Assembly: GCA_012719445.1 (NCBI GenBank)
Contig: JAAYAH010000190.1
Location: forward strand, 1 to 64,000
Direction of reading: 5' to 3'
DNA: 64,000 bases
Origin: Actinomycetales bacterium
Lineage (GTDB): Bacteria; Actinomycetota; Actinomycetes; Actinomycetales; Kineosporiaceae
Part shown: one piece after another, positions 25,689 through 34,298 of the stretch
Numbering within the stretch: the first letter of the stretch is position 1
Layout: the number at the start of each line of letters is the position of its first letter
Position numbers and translations under genes: made by a program
The notes under the pieces: generated by a model
Databases searched by the model: none
What the model was told of the DNA's origin: nothing
What the model saw: the letters and a program-made list of their open reading frames with translations, nothing else

Positions 25689-27038
25689 GTGACAGCAGGC
25701 GAGATCGGCACGACGGCAGCGTCGGAGGGCGCGCCGGAGTCGAAGGGGAGCGAGCACAGGGCCGACCCTCCTGATCGTCGCGGCTTCGCCCACGACGTCT
25801 GCATCGTCGGCACCGGACGGGTCGGGCTGCCCCTCGGGCTGTCCCTCGTCGAGGCCGGGCTGCGTACCGTCGGGGTCGACCTCGACCCGCAGGTACGGGA
25901 CGCCGTCAACGACGGCCGGATGCCCTTCCACGAGCCGGGCTACGACGAGCTGGTCGCCCGGCGCGAGTTCACCATCACCGACGACTCCTCCGTCGTCTCC
26001 CAGGCCGCCGCGATCGTGATCACCGTCGGGACGCCGCTGCACAACCACGTCGAGACCGACCTGTCCCAGATCCGCAAGGTGCTCGAGCAGATGCGCCCCC
26101 ACCTGCGCCCGAACCAGCTGCTCTGCCTGCGCAGCACGGTGGCCCCCGGGACGACCCGGTTCGTCCACCGCTGGCTGGAGCGCAACACCGGGCTGCGCAT
26201 CGGCCAGGACTTCTACCTCGCCTTCTGCCCCGAGCGCATCGCCGAGGGCAAGGCCTACACCGAGCTGCACACCCTCCCGCAGATCGTCGGCACGACGGAC
26301 CCGCGGAGCCGCGAGCTGGCGACGTCCCTGTTCTCCGTCCTCGCCCCGGAGATCCTGCCGACCGACTACGTCACCGCCGAGCTGGTCAAGCTCTTCAACA
26401 ACATCCTGCGGTACGTCCACTTCGCCCTGGCGAACCAGTTCGCCATCGTGGCCGACACCTTCGGCGCCAACATCCACGAGACCCGGCGGCTGGCGAACTA
26501 CAAGTACCCGCGGTCCTTCCTCGCCGCTCCCGGCTTCACCGCCGGGACCTGCCTGCGGAAGGACTTCGGCATGATCAACGAGTGGAGCCCCTACCCGGAC
26601 ATGCTGCTGTCCGCGTGGAAGGTCAACGAGTACATGCCGGCCTTCCTCGTCGACCACCTGCTCCGGCGGACCGAGGTCTTCGACCGGAAGGTGGCCATCC
26701 TCGGCTTCTCGTTCAAGGCGGAGACCGACGACCTCAGGGACAGCCTCGGCCCGAAGCTCTACCGCTACGTGCAGCGCCAGCTGCCGACCCGGATCCGGGT
26801 CAGCGACCACCACCTCCCCGACCCCATCCCCGAGGCCAGCGTCGAGTACCCGCGCAACCACTCGCTGGCCGAGGCGCTGGAGGACGCCGAGATCGTCTTC
26901 ATCGCGACCAACCACGCCGAGTACGGGCCGGCGCTCAAGGAACTCGCCGAGACCAACCCCGAGGCGTGGATCGTCGACCTCTGGAACGTCGGTGAGGCGG
27001 ACGAGATCTTCTACCAGGCCAAGACCGTGAGGAAGTGA
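25689..27038 (+). CDS. Nucleotide-sugar dehydrogenase (UDP-Glc/GDP-Man dehydrogenase family)
   Basis: An NAD-dependent enzyme (449 aa) that oxidises C6 of a nucleotide sugar twice to the uronic acid. The N-terminal Rossmann loop is CIVGTGRVGLPLG. The central domain has LVKLFNNILRYVHFALANQ, and the catalytic Cys (about residue 288) is in GFTAGTCLRKDFG. The C-terminal UDP-binding domain starts at VAILGFSFKAETDDLRDS. Subfamily is nearer WecC/UDP-ManNAc-type than plant-type UGD by these motifs, but the substrate is not certain. The GTG at 25689 has a perfect AGGAGG five bases before. The epimerase gene follows at once (its GTG alternative overlaps the stop as GTGA). Confidence 0.87.
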   Translation: MTAGEIGTTAASEGAPESKGSEHRADPPDRRGFAHDVCIVGTGRVGLPLGLSLVEAGLRTVGVDLDPQVRDAVNDGRMPFHEPGYDELVARREFTITDDSSVVSQAAAIVITVGTPLHNHVETDLSQIRKVLEQMRPHLRPNQLLCLRSTVAPGTTRFVHRWLERNTGLRIGQDFYLAFCPERIAEGKAYTELHTLPQIVGTTDPRSRELATSLFSVLAPEILPTDYVTAELVKLFNNILRYVHFALANQFAIVADTFGANIHETRRLANYKYPRSFLAAPGFTAGTCLRKDFGMINEWSPYPDMLLSAWKVNEYMPAFLVDHLLRRTEVFDRKVAILGFSFKAETDDLRDSLGPKLYRYVQRQLPTRIRVSDHHLPDPIPEASVEYPRNHSLAEALEDAEIVFIATNHAEYGPALKELAETNPEAWIVDLWNVGEADEIFYQAKTVRK

Positions 27039-27046
27039 CTCCAACG

Positions 27047-28015
27047 ATGAAGGTTCTCGTCACCGGCGGCAGCGGTTTCGTCGGCGCCTCCCTGGTCCGC
27101 GACCTGCTGGGGCAGGGACACGAGGTCGTCGTCATCGACGACAACTCCCGGGGGCATCTCGGTCGGCTGGAGGGGCTGGCGGACCGGCTGACCTTCGTCG
27201 AGGGCAACGTCTGCGTTCCGGACGACGTGCGCCGGGCCACCGAGGGCTGCGAGGTGGTCTGGCACCTCGCCTACATCAACGGCACCCGGTTCTTCTACGA
27301 GCGCCCCGACGACGTCCTCGAGGTCGGGATCAAGGGCACCCTCAACACCATCGAGGCCGCCCTCGCCTGCGGGGTCCGCCGGTACGTCCTGGCCTCGACG
27401 AGCGAGACGTACAACGTGCCCGCGACGGTACCGACGCCGGAGAGCGAGTGGCTGAAGATCCCCGACGTCACCAACCCCCGGTTCAGCTACGGCGGCGGGA
27501 AGATCGCCTGCGAGCTGATGACCCTCCACCTCGGCGGACACCGCGGCCTGGAGACCGTCATCTTCCGTCCGCACAACTTCTACGGTCCCGACATGGGGTT
27601 CGAGCACGTCATCCCGGAGATCACCCGACGCATCGTCGAGGAGTCGGCCGGGCTGACCCGTCCGTCCATCGACCTGGTCATCCAGGGCTCGGGCGAGGAG
27701 ACCCGGTCGTTCTGCTTCGTCACCGACGGCTCGCGGGGCGCCCTCATCGCCGGGGACCGGGGCACCCCCGGCGAGATCTACCACGTGGGCACCGAGCGGG
27801 AGCTGCCGATCCGGCGGCTCGTCGAGATGATCGCGGACGTCCTCTCGATCAAGGTGACCATCGTCTCCGGCGAACTCCGCGAGGGCGGGACGCCGCGGCG
27901 CTGCCCCGACATCGGCAAGCTGCGGGCGCTGGGGTACGAGCCCGAGGTGTCCCTGGAGGAGGGCCTCGAGCGCACGGTGAACTGGTACGCCCAGCACTAC
28001 CTCGCCGCGGGGTGA
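27047..28015 (+). CDS. NAD-dependent epimerase/dehydratase (extended SDR)
   Basis: A nucleotide-sugar modifying SDR (322 aa) with cofactor loop VTGGSGFVGASLV, Ser/Thr in ASTSETYNVP, and catalytic Tyr/Lys in FSYGGGKIACE. RPHNFYGPDMGFEHVIPE is the usual substrate loop. It follows the dehydrogenase by 8 bp, so the pair likely acts in sequence, for example C4-epimerisation or decarboxylation of a UDP-uronic acid. I chose the ATG at 27047 because family members begin MKVLVTGG; the GTG at 27035 is a coupled alternative. A strong terminator follows. Confidence 0.85.
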   Translation: MKVLVTGGSGFVGASLVRDLLGQGHEVVVIDDNSRGHLGRLEGLADRLTFVEGNVCVPDDVRRATEGCEVVWHLAYINGTRFFYERPDDVLEVGIKGTLNTIEAALACGVRRYVLASTSETYNVPATVPTPESEWLKIPDVTNPRFSYGGGKIACELMTLHLGGHRGLETVIFRPHNFYGPDMGFEHVIPEITRRIVEESAGLTRPSIDLVIQGSGEETRSFCFVTDGSRGALIAGDRGTPGEIYHVGTERELPIRRLVEMIADVLSIKVTIVSGELREGGTPRRCPDIGKLRALGYEPEVSLEEGLERTVNWYAQHYLAAG

Positions 28016-28033
28016 CCCGAGTCGCACGACCAC

Positions 28034-28068
28034 ACCTCCGCCCGGGTGCCCGGCACCCGGGCGGAGGT
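28034..28068 (+). terminator. Perfect 16-bp hairpin terminator after the epimerase gene
   Basis: ACCTCCGCCCGGGTGC (28034-28049) pairs perfectly with 28053-28068 across a CCG loop, 18 bp after the stop at 28015. It ends the dehydrogenase-epimerase operon before the Wzy-like gene. Confidence 0.85.
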
Positions 28069-28212
28069 CTGTCCGCTCGGAACCGTGATCACCCGATCCG
28101 GAGGCGTGACACGGCACCGCTTCCGACGACGTTCTGGAACGGCGCTCCTCCGGGAGCATGTGCCATGGTGGAGTGGTGGCAGTGCCGGCCGTGAACCAGG
28201 GGGGAGGCCTTC

Positions 28213-30165
28213 GTGACCGCTGACCTCCGCGGCCACACCCCCGGATGGCCGGAGGACCTCGGGGAGCTCCCGGCAGCCCCGGCCAGGAGGTCTCCCCGGC
28301 ACTGTCGGGCCGGATTCACCGCGGGAGGGTGGCAGGGCACCGAGGTCATCACCGTTCCCGACGAGGACGACCCGGCCGGAGAGACGACGGTCGAGGACGG
28401 CCCGAGGACATCCGTCGTGCCCGCTCCGACCCTGGAACCGCAGGCGGCACCGGCACCGGCACCCGCACCGGGACGGCCCACCGCACCGGCGCCCCCGACG
28501 GGACGACCCGCGACTCCGGAACCCGCGACCGGACGACCCGCCGCACCGGAGCCCGCGACAGGACAGCCGGCGACGGCACCCGGCACAGCGCCCGACACGG
28601 AGCGCGATACGGAGCCCGGCGCGACGGCGTCCGGCACGACCGATCCCCGGGCCGATCCCCGGGCCAGGGCGGCCACCATCGGCTGGTTCGCGGTCACCGC
28701 CCTGGTCATGGTGGGACTCGCACCGATCCTGCTGGTCAGCAGCACCCCGCTGGCCCCGGGGCACTCCCACGCCTGGGTCTACGCGCTGCTGCTGACCCTG
28801 GCCACCGGGGCCAGGTACGCCTGGCTCGTGGCCGACGGGTCACCCAGGCTGTTCGAGTTGGTCTTCTGGCTCTTCTGCTATGTCTTCACCGGCCTCGCCC
28901 CGCTGGTGCAGATGCGCAGCGACGTGTATCCGGCGACGACCCCGGCCATCGACACCTCGCGCAACGCCGCGACCATGGCGGTCGTCGCCGCGGGGATCGT
29001 GGCGTTCGCGGTGGGGATGGCCGTTGCCGGTCCGCCGGGGAGCGCGGCGGGCAACGTCCGGCCGAACACGATCGCTCCCAACCGGCTGGTGGTCGTCAGC
29101 TGGCTCGCGGTGCTGTTCTCCGCCCTCTACGCGAGCAAGATCGGCGTCTCGACCCTGTTCAGCACCCGGTCCCAGCGGGTGATCGCCGAACACGCCCTCT
29201 CGGGGAACTCCAGCGTGCTGGCCGTGGCCAAGGCGGCCGCGATGTTCCCTCTCGTCGTCGCCTTCCCCTCACTGGTCCAGCTCCGCAGGGACCGGCGGAG
29301 CGCCGGCGTCAAGGGAGCACCCACGATGCTGCCGCTGCTGGTGCTGGGCACTCTGCTCGTCACGGTGAACCCGATCTCCAGTCCTCGGTACGTCACCGGA
29401 ACGGCGGTCCTGGCCTGCATGACCGCCCTGGGCGCCACGGCCACGGTACGGCGCACCCGGGTCTTCGCCCTGGTGCTCGCGGTCGGCCTGGTGCTGGTCT
29501 TCCCCTACGCGGACGCCATGAGGTACCCGGACCAGTCCACGGCCCAGCAGGTGGGACCGGCCCAGGCGCTGGCGACGGCGGACTTCGACGCCTTCGACCA
29601 GATCAACAACACCCTGAAGTACACGGACACCGAGGGACACACCTGGGGACGGCAGATCACCGGTGCCGCCCTGTTCTTCATCCCCAGAGCGATCTGGAAG
29701 GACAAGCCGGAGGACACCGGCATCGTGCTGGCGACCTTCCGGGGTTACCGGATGGAGAACCTCTCCTCCCCGATCTGGTCGGAGCTGTTCATCGACGGAT
29801 CCTGGCCGTTGCTCCTGGTGGGGATGGCCGTCCTCGGCTTCGGGCTGCGCCGGCTGGACGGGCGGGCGGTCGCCGCCCGGTCCTCCGCCTCCGAGCTGAC
29901 GGTGCTCGGGGCCATCCTGCCTTGGTACATGATCATCATGCTCCGGGGCTCCCTGCTGCAGTCCATGGCCGGGTTGACGGTCCTGCTGGTCTGCTCGGCG
30001 GCCGTCACCATGCGGCAGCCGATGCTGCGCGGCAAGCACGAGGGGACCACCGGGCTCGGTGCGCCGGTGGCACCACCACCCCGGCACGCCCGCACCCCGA
30101 TACCGGTGCAGCTCCGCACGGACGGTCGGTACAAGCACGCCAGGCAGCGCAGCGGGATCTGGTGA
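28213..30165 (+). CDS. O-antigen polymerase-like (Wzy-type) membrane protein with Pro/Ala-rich N-terminus
   Basis: A 650-aa protein. Residues 1-155 are hydrophilic and low-complexity, with Pro/Ala/Thr/Gly repeats (TGRPATPEPA, TGRPAAPEPA). About 10-12 TM helices follow from TIGWFAVTALVMVGLAPILLV on. A large extracytoplasmic loop around 440-520 contains FIPRAIWKDKPEDTG, which resembles loops of Wzy/oligosaccharide repeat polymerases. The role inferred from topology and context is to polymerise flipped repeat units. The GTG at 28213 has GGGAGG five bases before. It is convergent with the Wzz-like gene. Family similarity is weak by eye, so polymerase is a context call. Confidence 0.65.
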   Translation: MTADLRGHTPGWPEDLGELPAAPARRSPRHCRAGFTAGGWQGTEVITVPDEDDPAGETTVEDGPRTSVVPAPTLEPQAAPAPAPAPGRPTAPAPPTGRPATPEPATGRPAAPEPATGQPATAPGTAPDTERDTEPGATASGTTDPRADPRARAATIGWFAVTALVMVGLAPILLVSSTPLAPGHSHAWVYALLLTLATGARYAWLVADGSPRLFELVFWLFCYVFTGLAPLVQMRSDVYPATTPAIDTSRNAATMAVVAAGIVAFAVGMAVAGPPGSAAGNVRPNTIAPNRLVVVSWLAVLFSALYASKIGVSTLFSTRSQRVIAEHALSGNSSVLAVAKAAAMFPLVVAFPSLVQLRRDRRSAGVKGAPTMLPLLVLGTLLVTVNPISSPRYVTGTAVLACMTALGATATVRRTRVFALVLAVGLVLVFPYADAMRYPDQSTAQQVGPAQALATADFDAFDQINNTLKYTDTEGHTWGRQITGAALFFIPRAIWKDKPEDTGIVLATFRGYRMENLSSPIWSELFIDGSWPLLLVGMAVLGFGLRRLDGRAVAARSSASELTVLGAILPWYMIIMLRGSLLQSMAGLTVLLVCSAAVTMRQPMLRGKHEGTTGLGAPVAPPPRHARTPIPVQLRTDGRYKHARQRSGIW

Positions 30166-30284
30166 CCCCGGCTCCCGCCTGCCCGAGGTCGCCCGTCCGG
30201 CGAGGTGGGGGCCGACCGCTCGGGTTCGAGCCGACCGTTTCGGGACGACCGCTCGGATCAGTCCTCTCGAGCTGACCGCTCGGA

Positions 30285-31526
30285 TCAGTTCCGGGGGGAC
30301 GGGCCCTTCGGCTCCTTCCGGGTGCCGGGGGCGTCGGAGCCGCCCCGGGTACCCGGGGCGGCCTGGGGCTGCTCACCGGGCCGCGACGGCGAGCCGTCCC
30401 CGTGGGAGTCGGCGTCACCATCCCGTCGAGGTCCCGTGGGGCGCGGCGGACCGGAGCCGTCCCTCGGCGCGACGGGAGGACGCTGCTGAGGGGCGAAGAG
30501 GTCGTTCGCCCGGAGCGGTGCCGCGGGCTCCTCCCGCCGGGGCGGTGCCGCGGGTTCCTCCCGCCGGTACGACACCGCGGGCTCCTCCCGCCGGGGCGGT
30601 GCCGCGGGCTCCTCCCGCCGGTACGACACCGCGGGTTCCTCCCGCCGGTAGGACGCCGCAGGTTCCTCCCGCCGGTAGGACGCCGCAGGTTCCTCCCGCC
30701 GGGCTGGCGGCTCCGGGAACCGGTGACCGGCGTTCTCCGCCCATCTGTCCCTTCCCCCGGGCTCGGCACCGAGGAGCCCGGGCGGCGGGGAGGGATAGGA
30801 CTCCTCCGGTGGCTGCGCCGTGACCGAGGGTCCCCGGTCCGGGGACGACTCGACAGATCCCTTCGCCTTCGGGAACGGATCGCCGGCGGGCTGGGACCCC
30901 GTCGCCGCGGCGGGCCTGCGCTGCAGGGCCTGGTCGCGGATGACGGCCATCAGCAGGCCGGATCCGAACCCGCAGACCAGCCCGAGCCCGATGATGAGCG
31001 GCCGGTTCGGGGACGACGGCATCACCGGCGGCGTCGCCGGGCGGGCGATGAACACGTCGACCAGTGGCTGCGTCGACCCCAGCGGGGTCTCCAGTTGCTC
31101 GATGCGGATCGACAACTGGGCGGCGGTCGCGTTGGCGATGGCGGCCGCGTTCTGGGGGTCGGCGGACACAGCAGAGATGCGCAGCAGCACCGTGCCGCTG
31201 GGCACCGACGCACCGACCCGCCCGCTCAACGCCTGCTCCGAGGTGGCGAGGCCGACCTGACTGATCACCCCGCGGATGACGTCAGGGGAGTGGACGAGGA
31301 CCGCGTAGGACTCCATGCGGTCCAGGACGAACTTGGACGCCGCCTGGGCCGCCGTGGTCGATCCGCGGGAGGTCACCACGCTGCCGACGAACACGTCCGC
31401 CTTGGCCGTGTACTGCTTGGGGCTGAGCATGGCCCAGGTGACCGAGAAGGAGAGTGCGACGAGCACGCACACGGTGACCAGGATCCAGCGCCGTCCGATC
31501 AAGCGCACATAGTCGATGAGGTCCAC
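30285..31526 (-). CDS. Wzz/YveK-like polysaccharide chain-length protein with RREEPA repeats
   Basis: A 413-aa membrane protein with N-terminal TM (WILVTVCVLVALSFSVTWAML), an extracytoplasmic Wzz domain, the Pro-rich stretch PATPPVMPSSPNRP, then TM2 (LIIGLGLVCGFGSGLLMAVI). This is the polysaccharide co-polymerase layout, without a BY-kinase domain (no Walker motifs). The long cytoplasmic tail holds seven 9-residue repeats of RREEPAxSY/RREEPAAPP type, then a Pro/Gly-rich end. The repeat tyrosines could be phosphorylation sites (speculative). The GTG at 31526 has GGGAGGG upstream. It lies 127 bp downstream of the GT4 gene on the same strand, with two hairpins between. Confidence 0.82.
   Translation of the reverse strand: MDLIDYVRLIGRRWILVTVCVLVALSFSVTWAMLSPKQYTAKADVFVGSVVTSRGSTTAAQAASKFVLDRMESYAVLVHSPDVIRGVISQVGLATSEQALSGRVGASVPSGTVLLRISAVSADPQNAAAIANATAAQLSIRIEQLETPLGSTQPLVDVFIARPATPPVMPSSPNRPLIIGLGLVCGFGSGLLMAVIRDQALQRRPAAATGSQPAGDPFPKAKGSVESSPDRGPSVTAQPPEESYPSPPPGLLGAEPGGRDRWAENAGHRFPEPPARREEPAASYRREEPAASYRREEPAVSYRREEPAAPPRREEPAVSYRREEPAAPPRREEPAAPLRANDLFAPQQRPPVAPRDGSGPPRPTGPRRDGDADSHGDGSPSRPGEQPQAAPGTRGGSDAPGTRKEPKGPSPRN
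30514..30702. repeat. 27-bp minisatellite encoding RREEPA repeats
   Basis: About seven 27-bp units encode the tail of the Wzz-like protein. Each contains GGCTCCTCCCGCC or a close variant on the plus strand. Units differ at a few bases, alternating SY and PP at the ends, so they are older than the perfect repeat at 32931. Confidence 0.85.
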
Positions 31527-31548
31527 GACCGCACCCTCCCATCAGCAT

Positions 31549-31600
31549 CGCCGGTGCCCCTCCCGCACCGGCGGCGGACGCGCCACCCGTCGTGACGGGT
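31549..31600 (-). promoter_or_regulatory. Two hairpins in the leader of the Wzz-like gene
   Basis: The 127-bp gap between the GT4 gene and the Wzz-like gene holds two perfect stems. One is 9 bp (31549-31557 with 31565-31573, CGCCGGTGC); the other is 7 bp (ACCCGTC at 31585-31591 with 31594-31600). They could attenuate read-through from the GT4 gene into wzz or end its transcript. Function is inferred. Confidence 0.45.
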
Positions 31601-31653
31601 CGCCGTCCTCCACTATTCCTTGTCAGGGAGCCGATCGGGCCGACCCCGGTGGA

Positions 31654-33099
31654 TCAGCGAGGCGTACGTCCCGGCGAGGCCCCCCGGCCGGCGTCCGCGA
31701 GGAGCGCCGTCACCAGCCCGAGGACGTTCCGTGCGGCGACGTCCCGCCCCAGTGCCCGTTCGGTGTACGCGACGGCGGAGGCTCCCATGGCCTCCCTCCG
31801 CCCGGCGTCCCCTGCCAGCGACCGCACCGCGGCCAGGAGCGCCTCGGGGTCGGCCGGGTCCACCCGCAGACCCGCGCCCTGGGACCGGGTCAGTTCGCGG
31901 GCGCAGGCCCCGCCGGCGGAGACGGCCGCCAGCACCGGCTGGCCCGCGGCGAAGTACGAGGTGAGCTTGCTGGGCAGGGACATCTCGCCCACCGAGGGCA
32001 GTTCGTTCACCAGCAGCAGGTCCGCGGCGCGTAACGCCTTGGGATACAGCTCGTCGGGGACCGGGGGATGGAAGCTCAGGGCGGCGACGTCCCGACCTGC
32101 CGCCTCCAGCTGGGCCCGCTGGTTCCCGTCGCCGAGGAGCACGAAGTGGATCCGGTCTGCCGCGTCCACCCGCCGGGCTGCCTCGATGACGTTGCCGAGG
32201 TCCTGCTTCAGCCCCATGTTGCCGGTGTGCAGCACCACGAACGCGTCGTCCGGCCAGCCGAGCTCGCGCCGGACCTGCGCCCGGTCCACCGCGGTCACCT
32301 GGATGTGGGTCCAGTTGGGGAACGAGACGACCCGCTCGCCGGGGATCCCGTACTCCTCGAGCTGGTCGCGGAAGCCCTCGCTGATCACCGCGACCCTGGC
32401 CGCGCGGCGGAGGAGTGCCGCCTCGACCCTGGTCACCGCCCCCGCGATCCTCCCGCCGCCGGACATCCCGCTCTGCCGCGCGGCCTGCCCGACGAGGTCC
32501 TGGACGACGACGCCGAGCGGTACCCGGTAGGCGCGCGCCCACCGGGCGCCCACCACGACCCCTCCGGGGCTGGGGGTCACCGCGATCACGATGTCGGGAC
32601 GGCGCCGCGGACGCATCGTGGCCGCGTTGAGGACGTAGGTGGCGTCCCACGGCATGCGCCAGAGCGCCGTCGGCGACCGGGGGACGTAGTGCCGGGCGCG
32701 CCGGACCTCCACCCCGTTGCGGGACTCCCGGGAGCGCAACCGCCACCGGTAGTCGGGGTCCACCCGCCACGACGGGTAGTGCGGGATCCCGGCGAGCACC
32801 TCGACCGACGCGCCCAGCCCCGCCGCGATCTCCGCCGTCCCGGTCGTGTACGGGGCGATACCGGTGTGTTCCGGCGCGTAGTTCATGCCCGTCACCAGGA
32901 TCGCCGTACCGGCGAGCGGCGGGTGCGCCGTCGACGCTGCCTCTGTCGACGCTGCCTCTGTCGACGCTGCCTCTGTCGACGCTGCCTCTGTCGACGCTGC
33001 CTCTGTCGACGCTGCCTCTGTCGACGATGTCCCGGCCGGCGATGCCTCCGCCGCGTCGTCCGTCGTCACGTCACTGGCCGCAGAGGCCGGTTCCGTCAC
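31654..33099 (-). CDS. WcaI/WbuB-like GT4 glycosyltransferase with STEAA repeat N-terminus
   Basis: A 481-aa glycosyltransferase. The catalytic part starts around residue 60 with ILVTGMNYAPEHTGIAPYTTG, the WcaI-type opening, and has GT4 features VVLHTGNMGLKQDL and LPSKLTSYFAAGQPVLAAV. The first roughly 55 residues are low-complexity and include tandem copies of STEAA encoded by a perfect 15-bp repeat. The GTG at 33099 is chosen for GGAGG five bases before; the open frame extends to 33204. It probably acts on the lipid-linked repeat unit at the membrane. The Wzz-like gene follows. Confidence 0.85.
   Translation of the reverse strand: MTEPASAASDVTTDDAAEASPAGTSSTEAASTEAASTEAASTEAASTEAASTEAASTAHPPLAGTAILVTGMNYAPEHTGIAPYTTGTAEIAAGLGASVEVLAGIPHYPSWRVDPDYRWRLRSRESRNGVEVRRARHYVPRSPTALWRMPWDATYVLNAATMRPRRRPDIVIAVTPSPGGVVVGARWARAYRVPLGVVVQDLVGQAARQSGMSGGGRIAGAVTRVEAALLRRAARVAVISEGFRDQLEEYGIPGERVVSFPNWTHIQVTAVDRAQVRRELGWPDDAFVVLHTGNMGLKQDLGNVIEAARRVDAADRIHFVLLGDGNQRAQLEAAGRDVAALSFHPPVPDELYPKALRAADLLLVNELPSVGEMSLPSKLTSYFAAGQPVLAAVSAGGACARELTRSQGAGLRVDPADPEALLAAVRSLAGDAGRREAMGASAVAYTERALGRDVAARNVLGLVTALLADAGRGASPGRTPR
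32931..33020. repeat. Perfect 15-bp minisatellite, six copies, in a glycosyltransferase gene
   Basis: TCGACGCTGCCTCTG occurs six times without a single difference (32931-33020), followed by a diverged seventh unit. On the coding strand it gives repeating Ser-Thr-Glu-Ala-Ala. The absence of any substitution suggests recent expansion; copy changes would keep the frame. Confidence 0.92.
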
Positions 33100-33259
33100 C
33101 TCAACCTCCAGGAGTCCCCGTCGCCGGACGGCCAGCCCGCCGCGCCTCAGGCACGCGCCCGCCGCGACCTCGCTCCTCGCGACCTCGCCACGCCACGTAC
33201 CCACGTCATCCTAGGTGCGCGAGCCGTGGGAACGCCTGCAACTCGGCCATTCGCCCCGG

Positions 33260-33985
33260 TCATCCGCGGTCGCCCGCCGAGGCCCCGTGGCCGGGAGCCC
33301 TCGTCGCGATCACGTCGAACACCTCGTGCCCGCCGTCCAGCGCCCGTCGCTCGAACCGGGTGACCGGCCGCCAGGCCGGCCGCTCGGCGTACCCGTCACC
33401 GTCGACGACTCCCCCGCCTCCGTCGTTGGCCAGCGACGGCTCGGCCGCCAGGAGGGACAGCATCCGCTCGGCGTAGGGCCGGTGGTCGGTCGCGCAGTGC
33501 AGCCGCCCCCCGACCCGGAGCCGGGATGCGGCCAGCCGGACGAACCCCGGCTCGACCAGGCGCCGCTTGTGATGGCGGGTCTTCGGCCACGGGTCGGGGA
33601 AGAAGACCCGGAGCTCGTCGAGAGTGCCCGGCGTCAGGAGCCGGAGGACGTCCCGGCCGTCCCCGAGCACGACCCGGACGTTCACCAGCCCGGCGGCGGC
33701 GACGTCGCGCAGCAGGGCGCCGGCCCCGGGGGTGTGCACGTCGACGGCCAGCACGTCCCGGTCGGGATCGGCGGCCGCCATGGCCACCGTCGCCTCGCCC
33801 ATCCCGAACCCGATCTCGACCACCAGCGGAGCCCGCCGCCCGTAGACCGTCGCCGGGTCGAACCGCCCGGTGCCGAGGTCGACGCCGTACCGGCGCCACA
33901 GGGTGTCCAGGGCGTGCCGCTGGCCTGGGGTGATCCGACCACGGCGGAGCTTGAACGTCCGCAGTTCCCCGTCCGCCCTCGGCAC
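33260..33985 (-). CDS. trmB: tRNA (guanine-N7-)-methyltransferase
   Basis: Methylates G46 of tRNA using S-adenosylmethionine (241 aa). The SAM motif is LVVEIGFGMGEATV. The TrmB signature VFFPDPWPKTRHHKRRLV and the C-terminal YAERMLSLLAAEP region are present. The start is the GTG at 33985, with AGGAG about eight bases upstream; the open frame to 34072 runs into a direct repeat and is probably not translated. It interrupts the polysaccharide gene set. Confidence 0.93.
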   Translation of the reverse strand: MPRADGELRTFKLRRGRITPGQRHALDTLWRRYGVDLGTGRFDPATVYGRRAPLVVEIGFGMGEATVAMAAADPDRDVLAVDVHTPGAGALLRDVAAAGLVNVRVVLGDGRDVLRLLTPGTLDELRVFFPDPWPKTRHHKRRLVEPGFVRLAASRLRVGGRLHCATDHRPYAERMLSLLAAEPSLANDGGGGVVDGDGYAERPAWRPVTRFERRALDGGHEVFDVIATRAPGHGASAGDRG

Positions 33986-34032
33986 CGCGCCGCTCCTCCC
34001 TGTCGCCGGGTCCGCGCCGGGTGCGCCCTCCC

Positions 34033-34193
34033 GTCCCGCCGGCGTCGCACCAGGGTCCCGCCGGCGTCGCACCAGGGTACGGAGCGAAGCCGGGGCGGAC
34101 CCGGCGGGACGGAGTCGGAACGGCGTCGGCGGGACGGAGTCGGGACGGCCTCAGCAGGACGGAGTCGGGACGGCCTCAGCAGGACGGAACAGG
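34033..34193. repeat. Two tandem repeats in the trmB-GH3 gap
   Basis: A 22-bp unit (GTCCCGCCGGCGTCGCACCA…) is duplicated at 34033-34076. Beyond it, a 25-bp unit based on GGGACGGAGTCGG is present about 3.5 times from 34106 to 34193, with the last full copies nearly identical. These fill most of the 313-bp region between trmB (33985) and the GH3 start (34299) and create spurious frames. No gene is seen. Confidence 0.8.
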
Positions 34194-34298
34194 AGACCCG
34201 CGACGTGCCGCGAGGTGCCACGAGACCGTCCGACCGCTCGGGGATGATGCGGGGTGGACGCGGCCGGATCACCGGCAACCCGACGTCGGAGGAGAGTC

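Noticed and set aside
32931-33020. CRISPR-like repeat array
   Set aside because: Units are 15 bp and contiguous with no spacers, and they translate in frame within a glycosyltransferase gene.
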